Shown piece after piece: positions 42,211 to 49,531 of a stretch of 64,000 nt of DNA. How positions within the stretch are numbered: the stretch's first letter is position 1; every line of letters starts with the position of its first letter. The position numbers were made by a program, and so were the translations under genes. The notes below the pieces were generated by a model. The model searched no databases. It was not told where the DNA came from and saw nothing but the letters and a program-made list of their open reading frames with translations. Source of the DNA: Clostridia bacterium (GTDB taxonomy: Bacteria > Bacillota > Clostridia > Christensenellales > Maliibacteriaceae); assembly GCA_017431145.1 (NCBI GenBank), contig JAFRLQ010000100.1, forward strand, positions 1 to 64,000. The letters are read 5' to 3'.

Positions 42211-43002
42211 TTATCCGAGCGCCACATCCAGCGCCATCATGAGACTGAATCCCACGGCGAACGCCACGACTCCGATATTGGAATGCTCGCCCGCGGACAT
42301 ATCCGGAATGAGATCCTCCACGACCACGTAGAGCATAGCTCCCGCCGCGAAGGAAAGCAGATACGGCATTGCGGGCACGACCATGTGTGCGATCACGACC
42401 GTCAGGCCTCCGAAGAGCGGCTCCACCGCGCCGGACAGAACGCCGAGAAGAAACGATCCGCTCTTTTTCTTCCCCTCCGCGTAGAGCGGCATGGAGATGA
42501 TCGCGCCTTCCGGGAAGTTCTGGATGGCGATGCCGAGAGCCAGCGCCAGCGCGCCGCCCGCAGTGATCCCGCCTGAACCCGTAAGAAGCCCGGCATAGAC
42601 GACGCCGACCGCCATTCCCTCGGGGATATTATGCAGCGTCACGGCAAGGACCATCATGACCGTGCGCGTAAACCGGCTCCTCGGTCCTTCCGCCTGCCCG
42701 ATCCCGAGATGCAGATGCGGGATGACGCGGTCCAGCAGAAGCAGAAACAGAACGCCGGCCCAGAAGCCCGCAAACGCCGGCAGAAACGCCCATCTTCCCA
42801 TGCCCTGCGACTGATCGATCGCGGGCACGATGAGGCTCCAGATCGACGCGGCGACCATCACACCCGCCGCGAATCCCGTCAGCGCGCGCTGCACACCCTT
42901 CTTCAGATCCTTTTTCAGGAAAAACACACAGGCAGCGCCCGCCGCCGTTCCGAGAAAAGGTATCAGCAGTCCGATCAGTGCCGCATTCATTTTTTCCGCC
43001 AT
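42211..43002 (-). CDS. ZIP-family divalent metal transporter
   Basis: 263 residues with eight membrane helices. Metal-path residues are clear: VTLHNIPEGMAVG in helix IV and GIAIQNFPEGAIIS in helix V. A His-containing loop (PHLHLGIGQAEG) lies between helices III and IV. It imports Zn, Fe or Mn. The gene begins inside the metallochaperone gene (16-base overlap); an ATG at 42990 is an alternative start. Confidence 0.9.
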   Translation of the reverse strand: MAEKMNAALIGLLIPFLGTAAGAACVFFLKKDLKKGVQRALTGFAAGVMVAASIWSLIVPAIDQSQGMGRWAFLPAFAGFWAGVLFLLLLDRVIPHLHLGIGQAEGPRSRFTRTVMMVLAVTLHNIPEGMAVGVVYAGLLTGSGGITAGGALALALGIAIQNFPEGAIISMPLYAEGKKKSGSFLLGVLSGAVEPLFGGLTVVIAHMVVPAMPYLLSFAAGAMLYVVVEDLIPDMSAGEHSNIGVVAFAVGFSLMMALDVALG

Positions 43003-43241
43003 CCTGCTCTTTTCTCATACGGTTCAAACTTCACATCCGAACAGGTGTATCCCGTTGCGTTGACTGCCGCAGCCAGCGCTTCGGCGTCCGGTTCCTCCTG
43101 TGACAAAAAAGAGGCCTCTTTATGCATCCTGGAGGCCTTGACCTTTTTCGCGGAAGGGACCGTTTTCCGGATCACGTCACAGATGTGCGCCTCGCACATC
43201 CCGCACATCATTCCATCCACCTTCATCGTCGTTCTGATCAT
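42987..43241 (-). CDS. HMA-domain metallochaperone-like protein
   Basis: 84 residues, ferredoxin-like HMA fold with GMMCGMCEAHI (CxxC metal site) and a basic C-terminus. Such proteins carry Cu(I), Zn or similar ions. Its overlap with the ZIP gene ties it to metal uptake; the tail (KFEPYEKRAGWRKK) is longer than in CopZ. The start has AGGAGG. Preceded by a metalloregulator-like dyad. Confidence 0.8.
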   Translation of the reverse strand: MIRTTMKVDGMMCGMCEAHICDVIRKTVPSAKKVKASRMHKEASFLSQEEPDAEALAAAVNATGYTCSDVKFEPYEKRAGWRKK

Positions 43242-43274
43242 GTCTTCTGTTTCCTCCTGATGTCTGTGCCGTAT

Positions 43275-43300
43275 TGTTAGAATTAACTAACATCATTATA
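43275..43300 (-). promoter_or_regulatory. -10 and metalloregulator-like dyad of the HMA-ZIP operon
   Basis: On the minus strand TATAAT (43295-43300) is followed by a perfect dyad with arms TGTTAG / CTAACA around AATTAA (43275-43292). A TTAG...CTAA dyad just after the -10 is the style of DtxR/MntR-family operators. The -35 is weak (TTGCCC at 19 bases). Metal-dependent repression is an inference. Confidence 0.6.
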
Positions 43301-43320
43301 ACACAGAATCACCGTTCCTG

Positions 43321-43576
43321 GGCAAGAATCATCTGAGATCCTGTTTATCAAAAAAAAAAGAAGGGCAGCTCGGGGCACCCTCCGCAAGGAAGGTACTTTG
43401 AGGTGGTAATTACCGACTCAAAAGGATATGAAATGGGCGTGACCGCTATGGTCACGCCCGTTTTGTCGCCATGCTCCAGATTTTGGGGGCAAAATCCGAT
43501 GCTCGTTGCTACTGTGGACAAAGAGCCTGTCTCAGCAAGCATTCAAGACTACGGCACAAGCTGCACCCTCAATCAG
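43321..43576. other. Palindrome-rich non-coding stretch at the island's left edge
   Basis: No convincing gene. It holds ten A in a row (43350s), a GGGCGTGACC / GGTCACGCCC perfect stem (43435-43459) followed by GTTTT, and a second dyad GATTTTG/CAAAATC (43480s-43490s). Short open frames exist on both strands (43348-43542 minus; 43403-43588 plus) but lack good ribosome sites. The start of the low-GC island lies here. Confidence 0.5.
43435..43464 (+). terminator. Stem-loop with T tail
   Basis: Ten-base perfect arms GGGCGTGACC and GGTCACGCCC, 5-base loop, then GTTTTG. It can end plus-strand transcription or protect the 3' end of the island transcript. Confidence 0.55.
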
Positions 43577-44140
43577 TTATTTGATTGAAATGACCTCACG
43601 GGAGCACTCCGGGGTATATCCCTCGCTGTCTTCCCATTCCTCATAAAAATCGGCAAGTGGGGTGAATTGCTTTATAAGCTCATAACCCCGGCGTATGGTA
43701 ATCATCTCCGAAAACCATGTGCCTATTTCAAAGGATACCTCGTTGCCACTGGCAAGATGGAATATGACGCCCTTTGTTGAGAGCATTTCCTTCTGCTCTC
43801 CATCATGTGCTACCGATTCACGGTCGTTTACCACATCAATGCTGACGATGGTATCCTGCACGGGAGTATCAATCATCTGCCCGCCTTCCATCATGCTGAC
43901 GATTTCACTGAGCTGACAAGGTACGAGTCTCATAACGGCAACATCGTCATCATGGAAAAACCGTTGGACAGCTTCCAGACCGCTTGTCATTTTGTAGGTG
44001 TCGCCACCGATGCGAAATCCTACAATCCCGAACACATTGGGTGTGAAAACGAACGGGTCGCAGGAATAATGCTCAAAGGATTTGCCTATCATGCTTTTGA
44101 GCATGTCCATAGTTGCGCTGTCAAATCTAATATCAACCAT
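43577..44140 (-). CDS. Unknown acidic protein, candidate immunity protein
   Basis: 187 residues, acidic, no signal or membrane segment; beta-rich (VFTPNVFGIVGFRIGGDTYK, GVIFHLASGNEVSFEIGTWF). It follows the toxin-domain-like gene by two bases, the usual place for an immunity protein. I do not recognise the family, so this role is inferred from position and charge. Last gene of the island operon. Base composition is lower in GC than flanking genes. Confidence 0.55.
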   Translation of the reverse strand: MVDIRFDSATMDMLKSMIGKSFEHYSCDPFVFTPNVFGIVGFRIGGDTYKMTSGLEAVQRFFHDDDVAVMRLVPCQLSEIVSMMEGGQMIDTPVQDTIVSIDVVNDRESVAHDGEQKEMLSTKGVIFHLASGNEVSFEIGTWFSEMITIRRGYELIKQFTPLADFYEEWEDSEGYTPECSREVISIK

Positions 44141-44142
44141 AA

Positions 44143-44520
44143 TTAGTCCTCCACGAAATGAATCTTTTGCTTTTTTATGCCGCCAGTATGAGAGCTGCTA
44201 CTAATATTGATTTCTACGACCGGGCCGCCATCAGATGTTGATACCCTGCGCCATATGATGATCGTCCCATCGGCCATTTGAGTGATTCTCCGATCCCCGT
44301 TTGCGTAGATCTTCTCCACGCCCCCGTAAGCAATCCTGTCATAGAAATCCTTGGCTGTGCCCAACGGATCGGCTGATGCAATATTTCTGGTCTTATTACC
44401 GGTGCTGGGGCTATTTACGCCGAAGCGCCCATTGCGATATGGATATTTTGATGCTGTCGGCAAAATATTCTGCCCAACGCTCCGATAATACGCAGCGTTT
44501 CCCTTATATGTCGTCCCCAT
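44143..44520 (-). CDS. Small basic protein resembling a polymorphic-toxin tail domain
   Basis: 125 residues, basic. The C-terminal 70 (KDFYDRIAYGGVE, QMADGTIIIWRRVSTSDG, PVVEINI, IKKQKIHFVED) follow the pattern of C-terminal domains seen in secreted polymorphic toxins (GTI..RxxSxSDGxPVVxINI...QKIHF). Here it is free-standing and has no export signal. It lies one base after the DUF4417-type gene and two before the acidic protein. Toxicity is untested; I recall the motif only from similar hypothetical proteins. Confidence 0.55.
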   Translation of the reverse strand: MGTTYKGNAAYYRSVGQNILPTASKYPYRNGRFGVNSPSTGNKTRNIASADPLGTAKDFYDRIAYGGVEKIYANGDRRITQMADGTIIIWRRVSTSDGGPVVEINISSSSHTGGIKKQKIHFVED

Positions 44521-44521
44521 A

Positions 44522-45181
44522 TCACGCGCCCTCCTTTAGGTGGGTGCGTTCAAACTGACTGGCATAGCGGTGAAATTCAACTTGACCGTCATACTCTCCG
44601 AAGATCTCATCCGGCATATACCCGTGGACAAGCACGATTTTCGGCTGAATCACGTCCAGCATGGCACCGAGACCCGTCTTGAACATCCGGCGTTCCTCTC
44701 TGGAGGTAATGCAGCCGTGTGTGCTGACAGAAACCATTGCCCCGTGCGGAACGCCAAGAAAACAGTAATCGAAGCTGCTTTCGTCGCTCCACCGTACATT
44801 GGGGATGACCGGAATGCCGTTCTTCTGGAGATAGAAACCGACGGCCCTATTCATGTAAGTATTGGCCTGCTGCAAGCATGGGGACTGGCCGATCATTAAG
44901 GTGCAGTCCGGTGTGATGACACCATCGTACAGCTTCAATAGGTCAATATACTGATCCGTAGCCGTCAGCACCCGCGAGAACTCCCTATCATGCATATAGA
45001 AGTGGACATACTGTCGCTTGTTGGGACACTTCCGCGCTTTGGTGAATGGGATCATATCACGCGGGACTTGCACGTTGTCGAGATCCATCAGCATCGGGAT
45101 CCCCGGCGCACCTACTATCGTAGCGCCCTCTGTCAGTCGCTCTTGGAAACCGTCATCGAATATAGTTTTTCTGCATCTCAT
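44522..45181 (-). CDS. DUF4417-type protein
   Basis: 219 residues, cytosolic. YDGVITPDCTLMIGQSP, NRAVGFYLQKNGIPVIPNVRW and FDYCFLGVPHGAMVSVSTHGC match the DUF4417 pattern common on phages and conjugative elements; the biochemical role is unknown. The ATG at 45179-45181 has GAGG at seven bases; an in-frame ATG at 45295 would read through the hairpin leader and is rejected. First gene of the three-gene minus operon. Confidence 0.7.
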   Translation of the reverse strand: MRCRKTIFDDGFQERLTEGATIVGAPGIPMLMDLDNVQVPRDMIPFTKARKCPNKRQYVHFYMHDREFSRVLTATDQYIDLLKLYDGVITPDCTLMIGQSPCLQQANTYMNRAVGFYLQKNGIPVIPNVRWSDESSFDYCFLGVPHGAMVSVSTHGCITSREERRMFKTGLGAMLDVIQPKIVLVHGYMPDEIFGEYDGQVEFHRYASQFERTHLKEGA

Positions 45182-45239
45182 ATAGATACCTCGTATAGTG
45201 ATTGGAGTAGTACATGGTACAACCCTCCCATCTGCGCAT

Positions 45240-45280
45240 AAAACAGGGCAATCGCGCTTCGTTAGTAAGATTTTGCCCTG
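45240..45280 (-). terminator. Leader stem-loop before the DUF4417 gene
   Basis: On the minus strand CAGGGCAAAATC pairs with GATTGCCCTG (bulge of two A) and is followed by TTTT. It lies 59 bases before the DUF4417 start, so it could attenuate the operon or end a short RNA. Confidence 0.45.
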
Positions 45281-45313
45281 AGTCTTGCGCTCCAAGGTAT
45301 CTCATATCGAGAT

Positions 45314-45445
45314 GTCCTATCACGAATAGAGATACCCGGAGCGTGTTGCAAGGATTTTGTCAATACCCAATTTACAAAAATATTGATTTTCTCTCCGAAT
45401 ATCACTATACTGATATTGTCCTATCACGAATAGAGATATTCGGAG
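45314..45445. repeat. Two 28-base direct repeats and dyads (probable operator array)
   Basis: Copies at 45314-45341 and 45418-45445 share GTCCTATCACGAATAGAGAT and end in CGGAG, with two differences. Each holds a TATC...GATA dyad. Next to them are ATCTC-ATATC-GAGAT (45300-45313) and a 12-base inverted pair TCTCCGAATATC (45392-45403) / GATATTCGGAGA (45435-45446). Repeated GAGATA/TATCTC half sites next to an XRE repressor gene suggest its binding sites. The 45182-45531 gap has no gene. Confidence 0.6.
45383..45411 (+). promoter_or_regulatory. Candidate plus-strand promoter
   Basis: TTGATT (45383-45388), 17-base spacer, TATACT (45406-45411). It would start an RNA at about 45418, exactly at the second 28-base repeat, ending at the terminator near 45492: a transcript of about 75 bases with no ORF. 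Confidence 0.4.
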
Positions 45446-45450
45446 AAACG

Positions 45451-45492
45451 GCGCTGTTGTGATTGCTGGTAACAGTCACAGCGGCGCTTTTT
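45451..45492 (+). terminator. Terminator in the island intergenic region
   Basis: GCGCTGTTGTGA (45451-45462) pairs with TCACAGCGGCGC (45476-45487) with G-U pairs and one mismatch, followed by TTTTT CTTGTTT on the plus strand. It also lies just past the stop of immA on the other strand. Confidence 0.6.
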
Positions 45493-45531
45493 CTTGTTTA
45501 CACACAAGCATACGCATTCCCCCTTTCAATT

Positions 45532-46080
45532 TTACGCCACATCGAACAGGCGAAGCAGCCTGACTTCATATTCCGTATAGTCCTTGCCCCCAAAGGCCAG
45601 CCACTTCTGGTAATACTCCATAGCGTAACAGGCAGCCTCAAAGCTGATGTTGAACACATCGGCAATTTCCTCCGGCAATTCCGGCTTGATCCGATGGATC
45701 AAGGGCGGTGGAGTAGCCGCATATTTTGCGAAAAAGTTTGCCTCGGCTTCTTCTTCATCGGATTCGCCTTGATGATCCAACACGCAGTGACCAATTTCGT
45801 GAAGGATGGTCATATTCGTGCGCTCATAGGAAATGCCCTCGCCGTCATTGTAGTAGATAAGGTCGTTGCCAGATGGATCCTCCATGTAGAAACCATCTGT
45901 GCTGACCTTCATTGCTGCTGACCGTTGCTTTTCCGTCAGAGCCGAGTAAGGGATGACGGAAATTCCCATCTTATATGCCAGTTCGAAGCCACTTATGGGA
46001 ATACATCGGACGTCATAGCGTTCAAAGAGGGCGACGACCTCCCCTTTGATGAACTCATACTGTTTGTCGGACAATCTCAT
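45532..46080 (-). CDS. ImmA/IrrE-family metallopeptidase
   Basis: 182 residues. Zinc protease motif HEIGHCVLDH (about 94-103) with the downstream Glu in EAEANFFAKY. In ICEBs1 and phages, ImmA cleaves the XRE repressor ImmR after DNA damage or quorum signals; here it follows an XRE gene by six bases, the same arrangement. It therefore probably destroys the partner repressor and switches on the island operon. No integrase or conjugation gene is near. Confidence 0.85.
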   Translation of the reverse strand: MRLSDKQYEFIKGEVVALFERYDVRCIPISGFELAYKMGISVIPYSALTEKQRSAAMKVSTDGFYMEDPSGNDLIYYNDGEGISYERTNMTILHEIGHCVLDHQGESDEEEAEANFFAKYAATPPPLIHRIKPELPEEIADVFNISFEAACYAMEYYQKWLAFGGKDYTEYEVRLLRLFDVA

Positions 46081-46086
46081 GCGGTA

Positions 46087-46419
46087 TCAGCCCTCCCGGT
46101 CACCGAGCAGAATGCTCAAAATCTCTCTTTTCTCGGCGGTAGTCATCTGATCCACATTGCGGGCAATCAGTCTTTTGGCGTAGCCGATTTCGTCAACATA
46201 GCTCTGGGGGACACCCTCCATCAAGTATTCCGATGTAGTACCGAGAGCCATTGCGATCCGGGCGAGAACAGAGGAACGAGGGGTGCGATCCCCTTTGATA
46301 TAGTGGGACATGGCCGCTTCTGTGACCTCGGCCTTTTCTGCCAACTCTTTTTGCGTCATGCGTCGGGCTTTGAGCAATTCTTCCAGCCTTACGCTGAAAG
46401 AGTTTCTTTCTGTGCTCAT
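46087..46419 (-). CDS. XRE-family repressor (ImmR-like)
   Basis: 110 residues. HTH_3 domain (RMTQKELAEKAEVTEAAMSH, then YIKGDRTPRSSVLARIAMAL), followed by a helical C-terminus that in ImmR-type proteins contacts ImmA. The ATG at 46417-46419 has AAAGGAGG six bases upstream. It is driven by a consensus promoter. Likely represses itself and the DUF4417 operon. Confidence 0.85.
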   Translation of the reverse strand: MSTERNSFSVRLEELLKARRMTQKELAEKAEVTEAAMSHYIKGDRTPRSSVLARIAMALGTTSEYLMEGVPQSYVDEIGYAKRLIARNVDQMTTAEKREILSILLGDREG

Positions 46420-46447
46420 GGTCATCCTCCTTTCAGATTTCCCTGAT

Positions 46448-46476
46448 ATTATAACCAATAGTTGCTGTTTTGTCAA
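46448..46476 (-). promoter_or_regulatory. Consensus promoter of the XRE-ImmA operon
   Basis: Minus strand: TTGACA (46471-46476), exactly 17 bases, TATAAT (46448-46453). A perfect SigA match, 29 bases before the XRE start, so the repressor is expected to be strongly expressed. Confidence 0.9.
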
Positions 46477-46553
46477 GTGTTATACGAAATATTGTGCCTG
46501 TACATCTATCGAAGCACAAGATATAGGCCGCCGTTAGGTAATGATATTTTGTG

Positions 46554-46574
46554 CCGTATCTAGATCGGATACGG
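46554..46574. repeat. Inverted repeat near the island's right edge
   Basis: CCGTATC (46554-46560) and GATACGG (46568-46574) around a 7-base centre, followed by ATTGGATTTTT. It may be a weak plus-strand terminator or an operator; it lies in the 46477-46594 gap, which holds no gene. Confidence 0.4.
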
Positions 46575-46594
46575 ATTGGATTTTTAACAAGACA

Positions 46595-46625
46595 AAGGAG
46601 GTACTTCCTTACGAAGTGCCTCCTT
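46595..46625 (-). terminator. Terminator after the mutarotase gene
   Basis: AAGGAGGTACTTC and GAAGTGCCTCCTT (46595-46625) form a stem with one mismatch; minus-strand T-rich sequence follows. It marks the right edge of the low-GC island. Confidence 0.7.
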
Positions 46626-46654
46626 CCCTTCCCTTTTTTCTGTTTTCAGCTTTC

Positions 46655-47074
46655 TCAGAGCACAACGCCCTTGACCAGAATCACATTTCCGTACTGGCGC
46701 TCCTCACCGGTCTGGATCACACAGTACGCCTTCTTCGCGCGCTCATAGAAGCTGAAGCGCTCGATCTTGGTCAGCGGTCCGCACACGGCGCCGAACTCAT
46801 CCCAGATCGCAGGCACGGGCATGCCCTTCGCCTTGTCCGAATCCGTCATGTCCATGATCACGGCGGGATCGTCCGTATAGGTATCCAGCGGGAAGACGCT
46901 CATCACCGCTTTCGTCACCGTCGCCGCGTCGATCCCCGGCATGCGGATCAGGCGCTTCGCGCACGTCTCCGCCGGAAAATTCGCGTCGGCGATCACGATC
47001 TCGTCCCCGTGTCCCATATCGCAGAGGTTCTTCAGAAGATCCCCCGTCAGCAGTTTGTCGATTCCTTTGAGCAT
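46655..47074 (-). CDS. RbsD/FucU-family sugar mutarotase
   Basis: 139 residues, normal for RbsD/FucU. DMGHGDEIVIADANFPAE has the catalytic His, with a YERAKKAYCVIQTGEERQYGN-like end (quoted in part here as ERAKKAYCVIQTGE) carrying Tyr and Arg residues of FucU. It interconverts sugar anomers. It is divergent from the rhamnose genes with 194 bases between, so it probably supplies the anomer used by that isomerase. Confidence 0.85.
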   Translation of the reverse strand: MLKGIDKLLTGDLLKNLCDMGHGDEIVIADANFPAETCAKRLIRMPGIDAATVTKAVMSVFPLDTYTDDPAVIMDMTDSDKAKGMPVPAIWDEFGAVCGPLTKIERFSFYERAKKAYCVIQTGEERQYGNVILVKGVVL

Positions 47075-47268
47075 AGTACATACCTTCCGTTCCTTTTTTC
47101 TGATTATACGGAAGCGGCGATATGGCGGTCAAGAAAAGGGAAACGCGTCTTCACCGTTTCTTTGCGTCTTTTTTCTGTTTTCGGGCACGGAAAACGTGTA
47201 TACTTACAGTAAGATTTTGAATGATCGGCAAAACAAAATATCTGTTTCACGGAAAGGATCTGATCGCA

Positions 47269-48687
47269 ATGATGCATCTTGCCGTCGACATCGGCGCCTC
47301 CAGCGGGCGCCACATACTGGGATGGCTGGAGGACGGAACGATCCGTCTGAAGGAAATCTACCGCTTTGAGAACCGGCTCATAGAGAAAAACGGGCACCTG
47401 TGCTGGGATATAGACAGGCTCTTTGACGAGATCCTGAACGGCATCCGCGCCGTGCGCGAGGCGGGTTACGCCCCTGAAACGATGGGCATCGACACCTGGG
47501 GCGTGGACTACGTGCTTCTGGATGAACAGGGCGAACGCATCGGCGACGCCGTCGCCTACCGCGACAGCCGCACAGACGGCATCCGCGAGAAAATGGAACA
47601 GGAGAACGGCTATTCCTTCGCCGCGCACTACGCCGCAACGGGGATACAGTATCTGCGTTTCAACACCGTCTATCAGCTGGAGGCCTTCCGAAGGGAGCAT
47701 CCGGAGGACATGGCGCGCGCCGCGCATCTTCTGATGGTGCCGGACTATCTGCATTATCTGCTCACGGGAAAGATCACGCAGGAATACACGAACGCCACCA
47801 CGACCACGCTGGTCAACGCGCGTACGCATGACTGGGACTTCGATCTCATCGATTCCCTCGGCTTCCCCCGCCGTATCTTCCCGAAGATCCTTCCGACCGG
47901 TTCCGTGATCGGGACCTTCCGGGACGATATCCGCGAAAAGACCGGACTCGATATGCGCGTCATCCTGCCCGCAACGCACGACACGGGAAGCGCGTACATC
48001 TCCGTTCCCGCCAAGGAGGCGCCGTCCGTCTTCCTTTCCAGCGGCACCTGGTCCCTGCTTGGCACGGAAAACCTCGAACCGATCACGAGCGAGGAAAGCA
48101 TGAAAGCCAACTTCACCAACGAGGGCGGCTACGAATACCGCTTCCGCTATCTCAAGAACATCATGGGACTGTGGATGATCCAGAGCATCCGCCGCGAGCT
48201 GGGAGAAGCGCTGGGCGAGCGTCCCTCCTTCCCCGCTCTCATCGAGGCCGCAAAAGGCGCGAAGCATTTCCCGTCCCTGGTGGACGTCGACGACGACCGG
48301 TTCCTGGCGCCGCCTTCCATGATCGGCGCAGTCAAGGACGCCTGCCGCGAATCCGGACAGCCCGTTCCCGAGGCCACGGGCGAAGTGATGCAGACGGTCT
48401 ATAATTCCCTCGCGGACGATTACCGGCGCGCGATCGAGAACATGGCGCAGATCACCGGAAAGAAGTTCGAAGCCGTCAACATCGTAGGCGGCGGCAGCCA
48501 GGACATGTATCTCAACCAGATGACGGCCAACGCGACGGGGCTTCCGGTATTCGCCGGCCCCACGGAAGGCACCGCGCTGGGCAACATTATCGTGCAGATG
48601 ATCACGGAAAAAGAGATCGCGGACCTCTCCGAGGCGCGTCATCTCATCCGTCACAGTTTTGATATCAAGGAGGTTCAACCAAAATGA
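47269..48687 (+). CDS. rhaB: Rhamnulokinase
   Basis: 472-residue FGGY-family kinase that phosphorylates L-rhamnulose. MHLAVDIGASSGRHILG is the phosphate-1 loop, GIDTWGVDYVLLD the sugar-side Asp region and NIVGGGSQDMYLNQ the adenosine motif; all are RhaB-like. GGAAAGGAT precedes the start by ten bases. The stop overlaps rhaD as ATGA. A TATACT (47199-47204) is a possible -10 with a poor -35. Confidence 0.92.
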   Translation: MMHLAVDIGASSGRHILGWLEDGTIRLKEIYRFENRLIEKNGHLCWDIDRLFDEILNGIRAVREAGYAPETMGIDTWGVDYVLLDEQGERIGDAVAYRDSRTDGIREKMEQENGYSFAAHYAATGIQYLRFNTVYQLEAFRREHPEDMARAAHLLMVPDYLHYLLTGKITQEYTNATTTTLVNARTHDWDFDLIDSLGFPRRIFPKILPTGSVIGTFRDDIREKTGLDMRVILPATHDTGSAYISVPAKEAPSVFLSSGTWSLLGTENLEPITSEESMKANFTNEGGYEYRFRYLKNIMGLWMIQSIRRELGEALGERPSFPALIEAAKGAKHFPSLVDVDDDRFLAPPSMIGAVKDACRESGQPVPEATGEVMQTVYNSLADDYRRAIENMAQITGKKFEAVNIVGGGSQDMYLNQMTANATGLPVFAGPTEGTALGNIIVQMITEKEIADLSEARHLIRHSFDIKEVQPK

Positions 48688-49520
48688 CGATCCAGGATGT
48701 GAAATTCGTACAGGGCTTCATCCGCCTGTGCAACGACGGCTGGCTGCAGGGATGGCACGAGAGAAACGGCGGAAATCTGTCCTACCGCATCCGTCCCCAG
48801 GAAGTGGCCGAGGTGCGTCCCTTCCTTCATGAGCCCGGCGAATGGCGCCCCATCGGCACCAGCGTGCCGGAATTGTCCGGTGAGTTCTTCATGGTTACCG
48901 GAAGCGGAAAATACTTCCAGAACGTCGCCCTCGATCCGGAGGATACCTGCTGCATACTCGAGGTGGACGACAGCGGCGAGAACTACCGCATCCACTGGGG
49001 TCTGTGCAACGGCGGGCGTCCCACCAGCGAACTTCCCAGCCACCTCATGAATCACGAGGTCAAAAAGATTCTCTCCGGCGGAAAGCACCGCGTGATCTAC
49101 CACGCGCATCCAGCTAACATCATCGCGCTGACCTTCGTGCTTCCTCTGTCTGATGAGGTCTTCACCCGCGAACTTTGGGAAATGATGACGGAATGCCCCG
49201 TGATCTTCCCCGACGGCGTCGGCGTCATCGAGTGGATGGTACCCGGCGGACGGGCCATCGCCGTCAGGACCAGCGAACTCATGAAGAAATACGACGTGGC
49301 GATCTGGGCGCATCACGGCATGTTTGCTTCGGGCGACACCTTCGACAACACGTTCGGTCTCTTCCACGCCGTGGAGAAGGCCGCCGAGATCATGGTGAAA
49401 GTGATCTCCATGACCGGCGGAACGAAGCGCCAGACCATTCAGCCGCAGGATTTCCGCGACCTAGCGGTGGATTTCGATCTCACGCTGCCCGAACGTTTCC
49501 TGTACGAAAAGAAAGATTAA
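48684..49520 (+). CDS. rhaD: Rhamnulose-1-phosphate aldolase
   Basis: 278-residue class II aldolase that splits rhamnulose-1-phosphate to dihydroxyacetone phosphate and L-lactaldehyde. The RNGGNLSYRI loop binds phosphate, YHAHPANIIALT supplies two zinc His, and a third lies in WAHHGMF. Coupled to rhaB; GGAG follows for the next gene, 11 bases away. Confidence 0.93.
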   Translation: MTIQDVKFVQGFIRLCNDGWLQGWHERNGGNLSYRIRPQEVAEVRPFLHEPGEWRPIGTSVPELSGEFFMVTGSGKYFQNVALDPEDTCCILEVDDSGENYRIHWGLCNGGRPTSELPSHLMNHEVKKILSGGKHRVIYHAHPANIIALTFVLPLSDEVFTRELWEMMTECPVIFPDGVGVIEWMVPGGRAIAVRTSELMKKYDVAIWAHHGMFASGDTFDNTFGLFHAVEKAAEIMVKVISMTGGTKRQTIQPQDFRDLAVDFDLTLPERFLYEKKD

Positions 49521-49531
49521 GGAGAATCCCC

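Noticed and set aside
43348-43588. Short open frames on both strands at the island edge
   Set aside because: No ribosome site on either strand and the region is made of palindromes; treated as non-coding.
45314-45445. Two 28-base repeats considered as a minimal CRISPR array
   Set aside because: Only two copies, a 76-base spacer that holds promoter-like elements, no cas gene, and the repeats fit regulator sites better.
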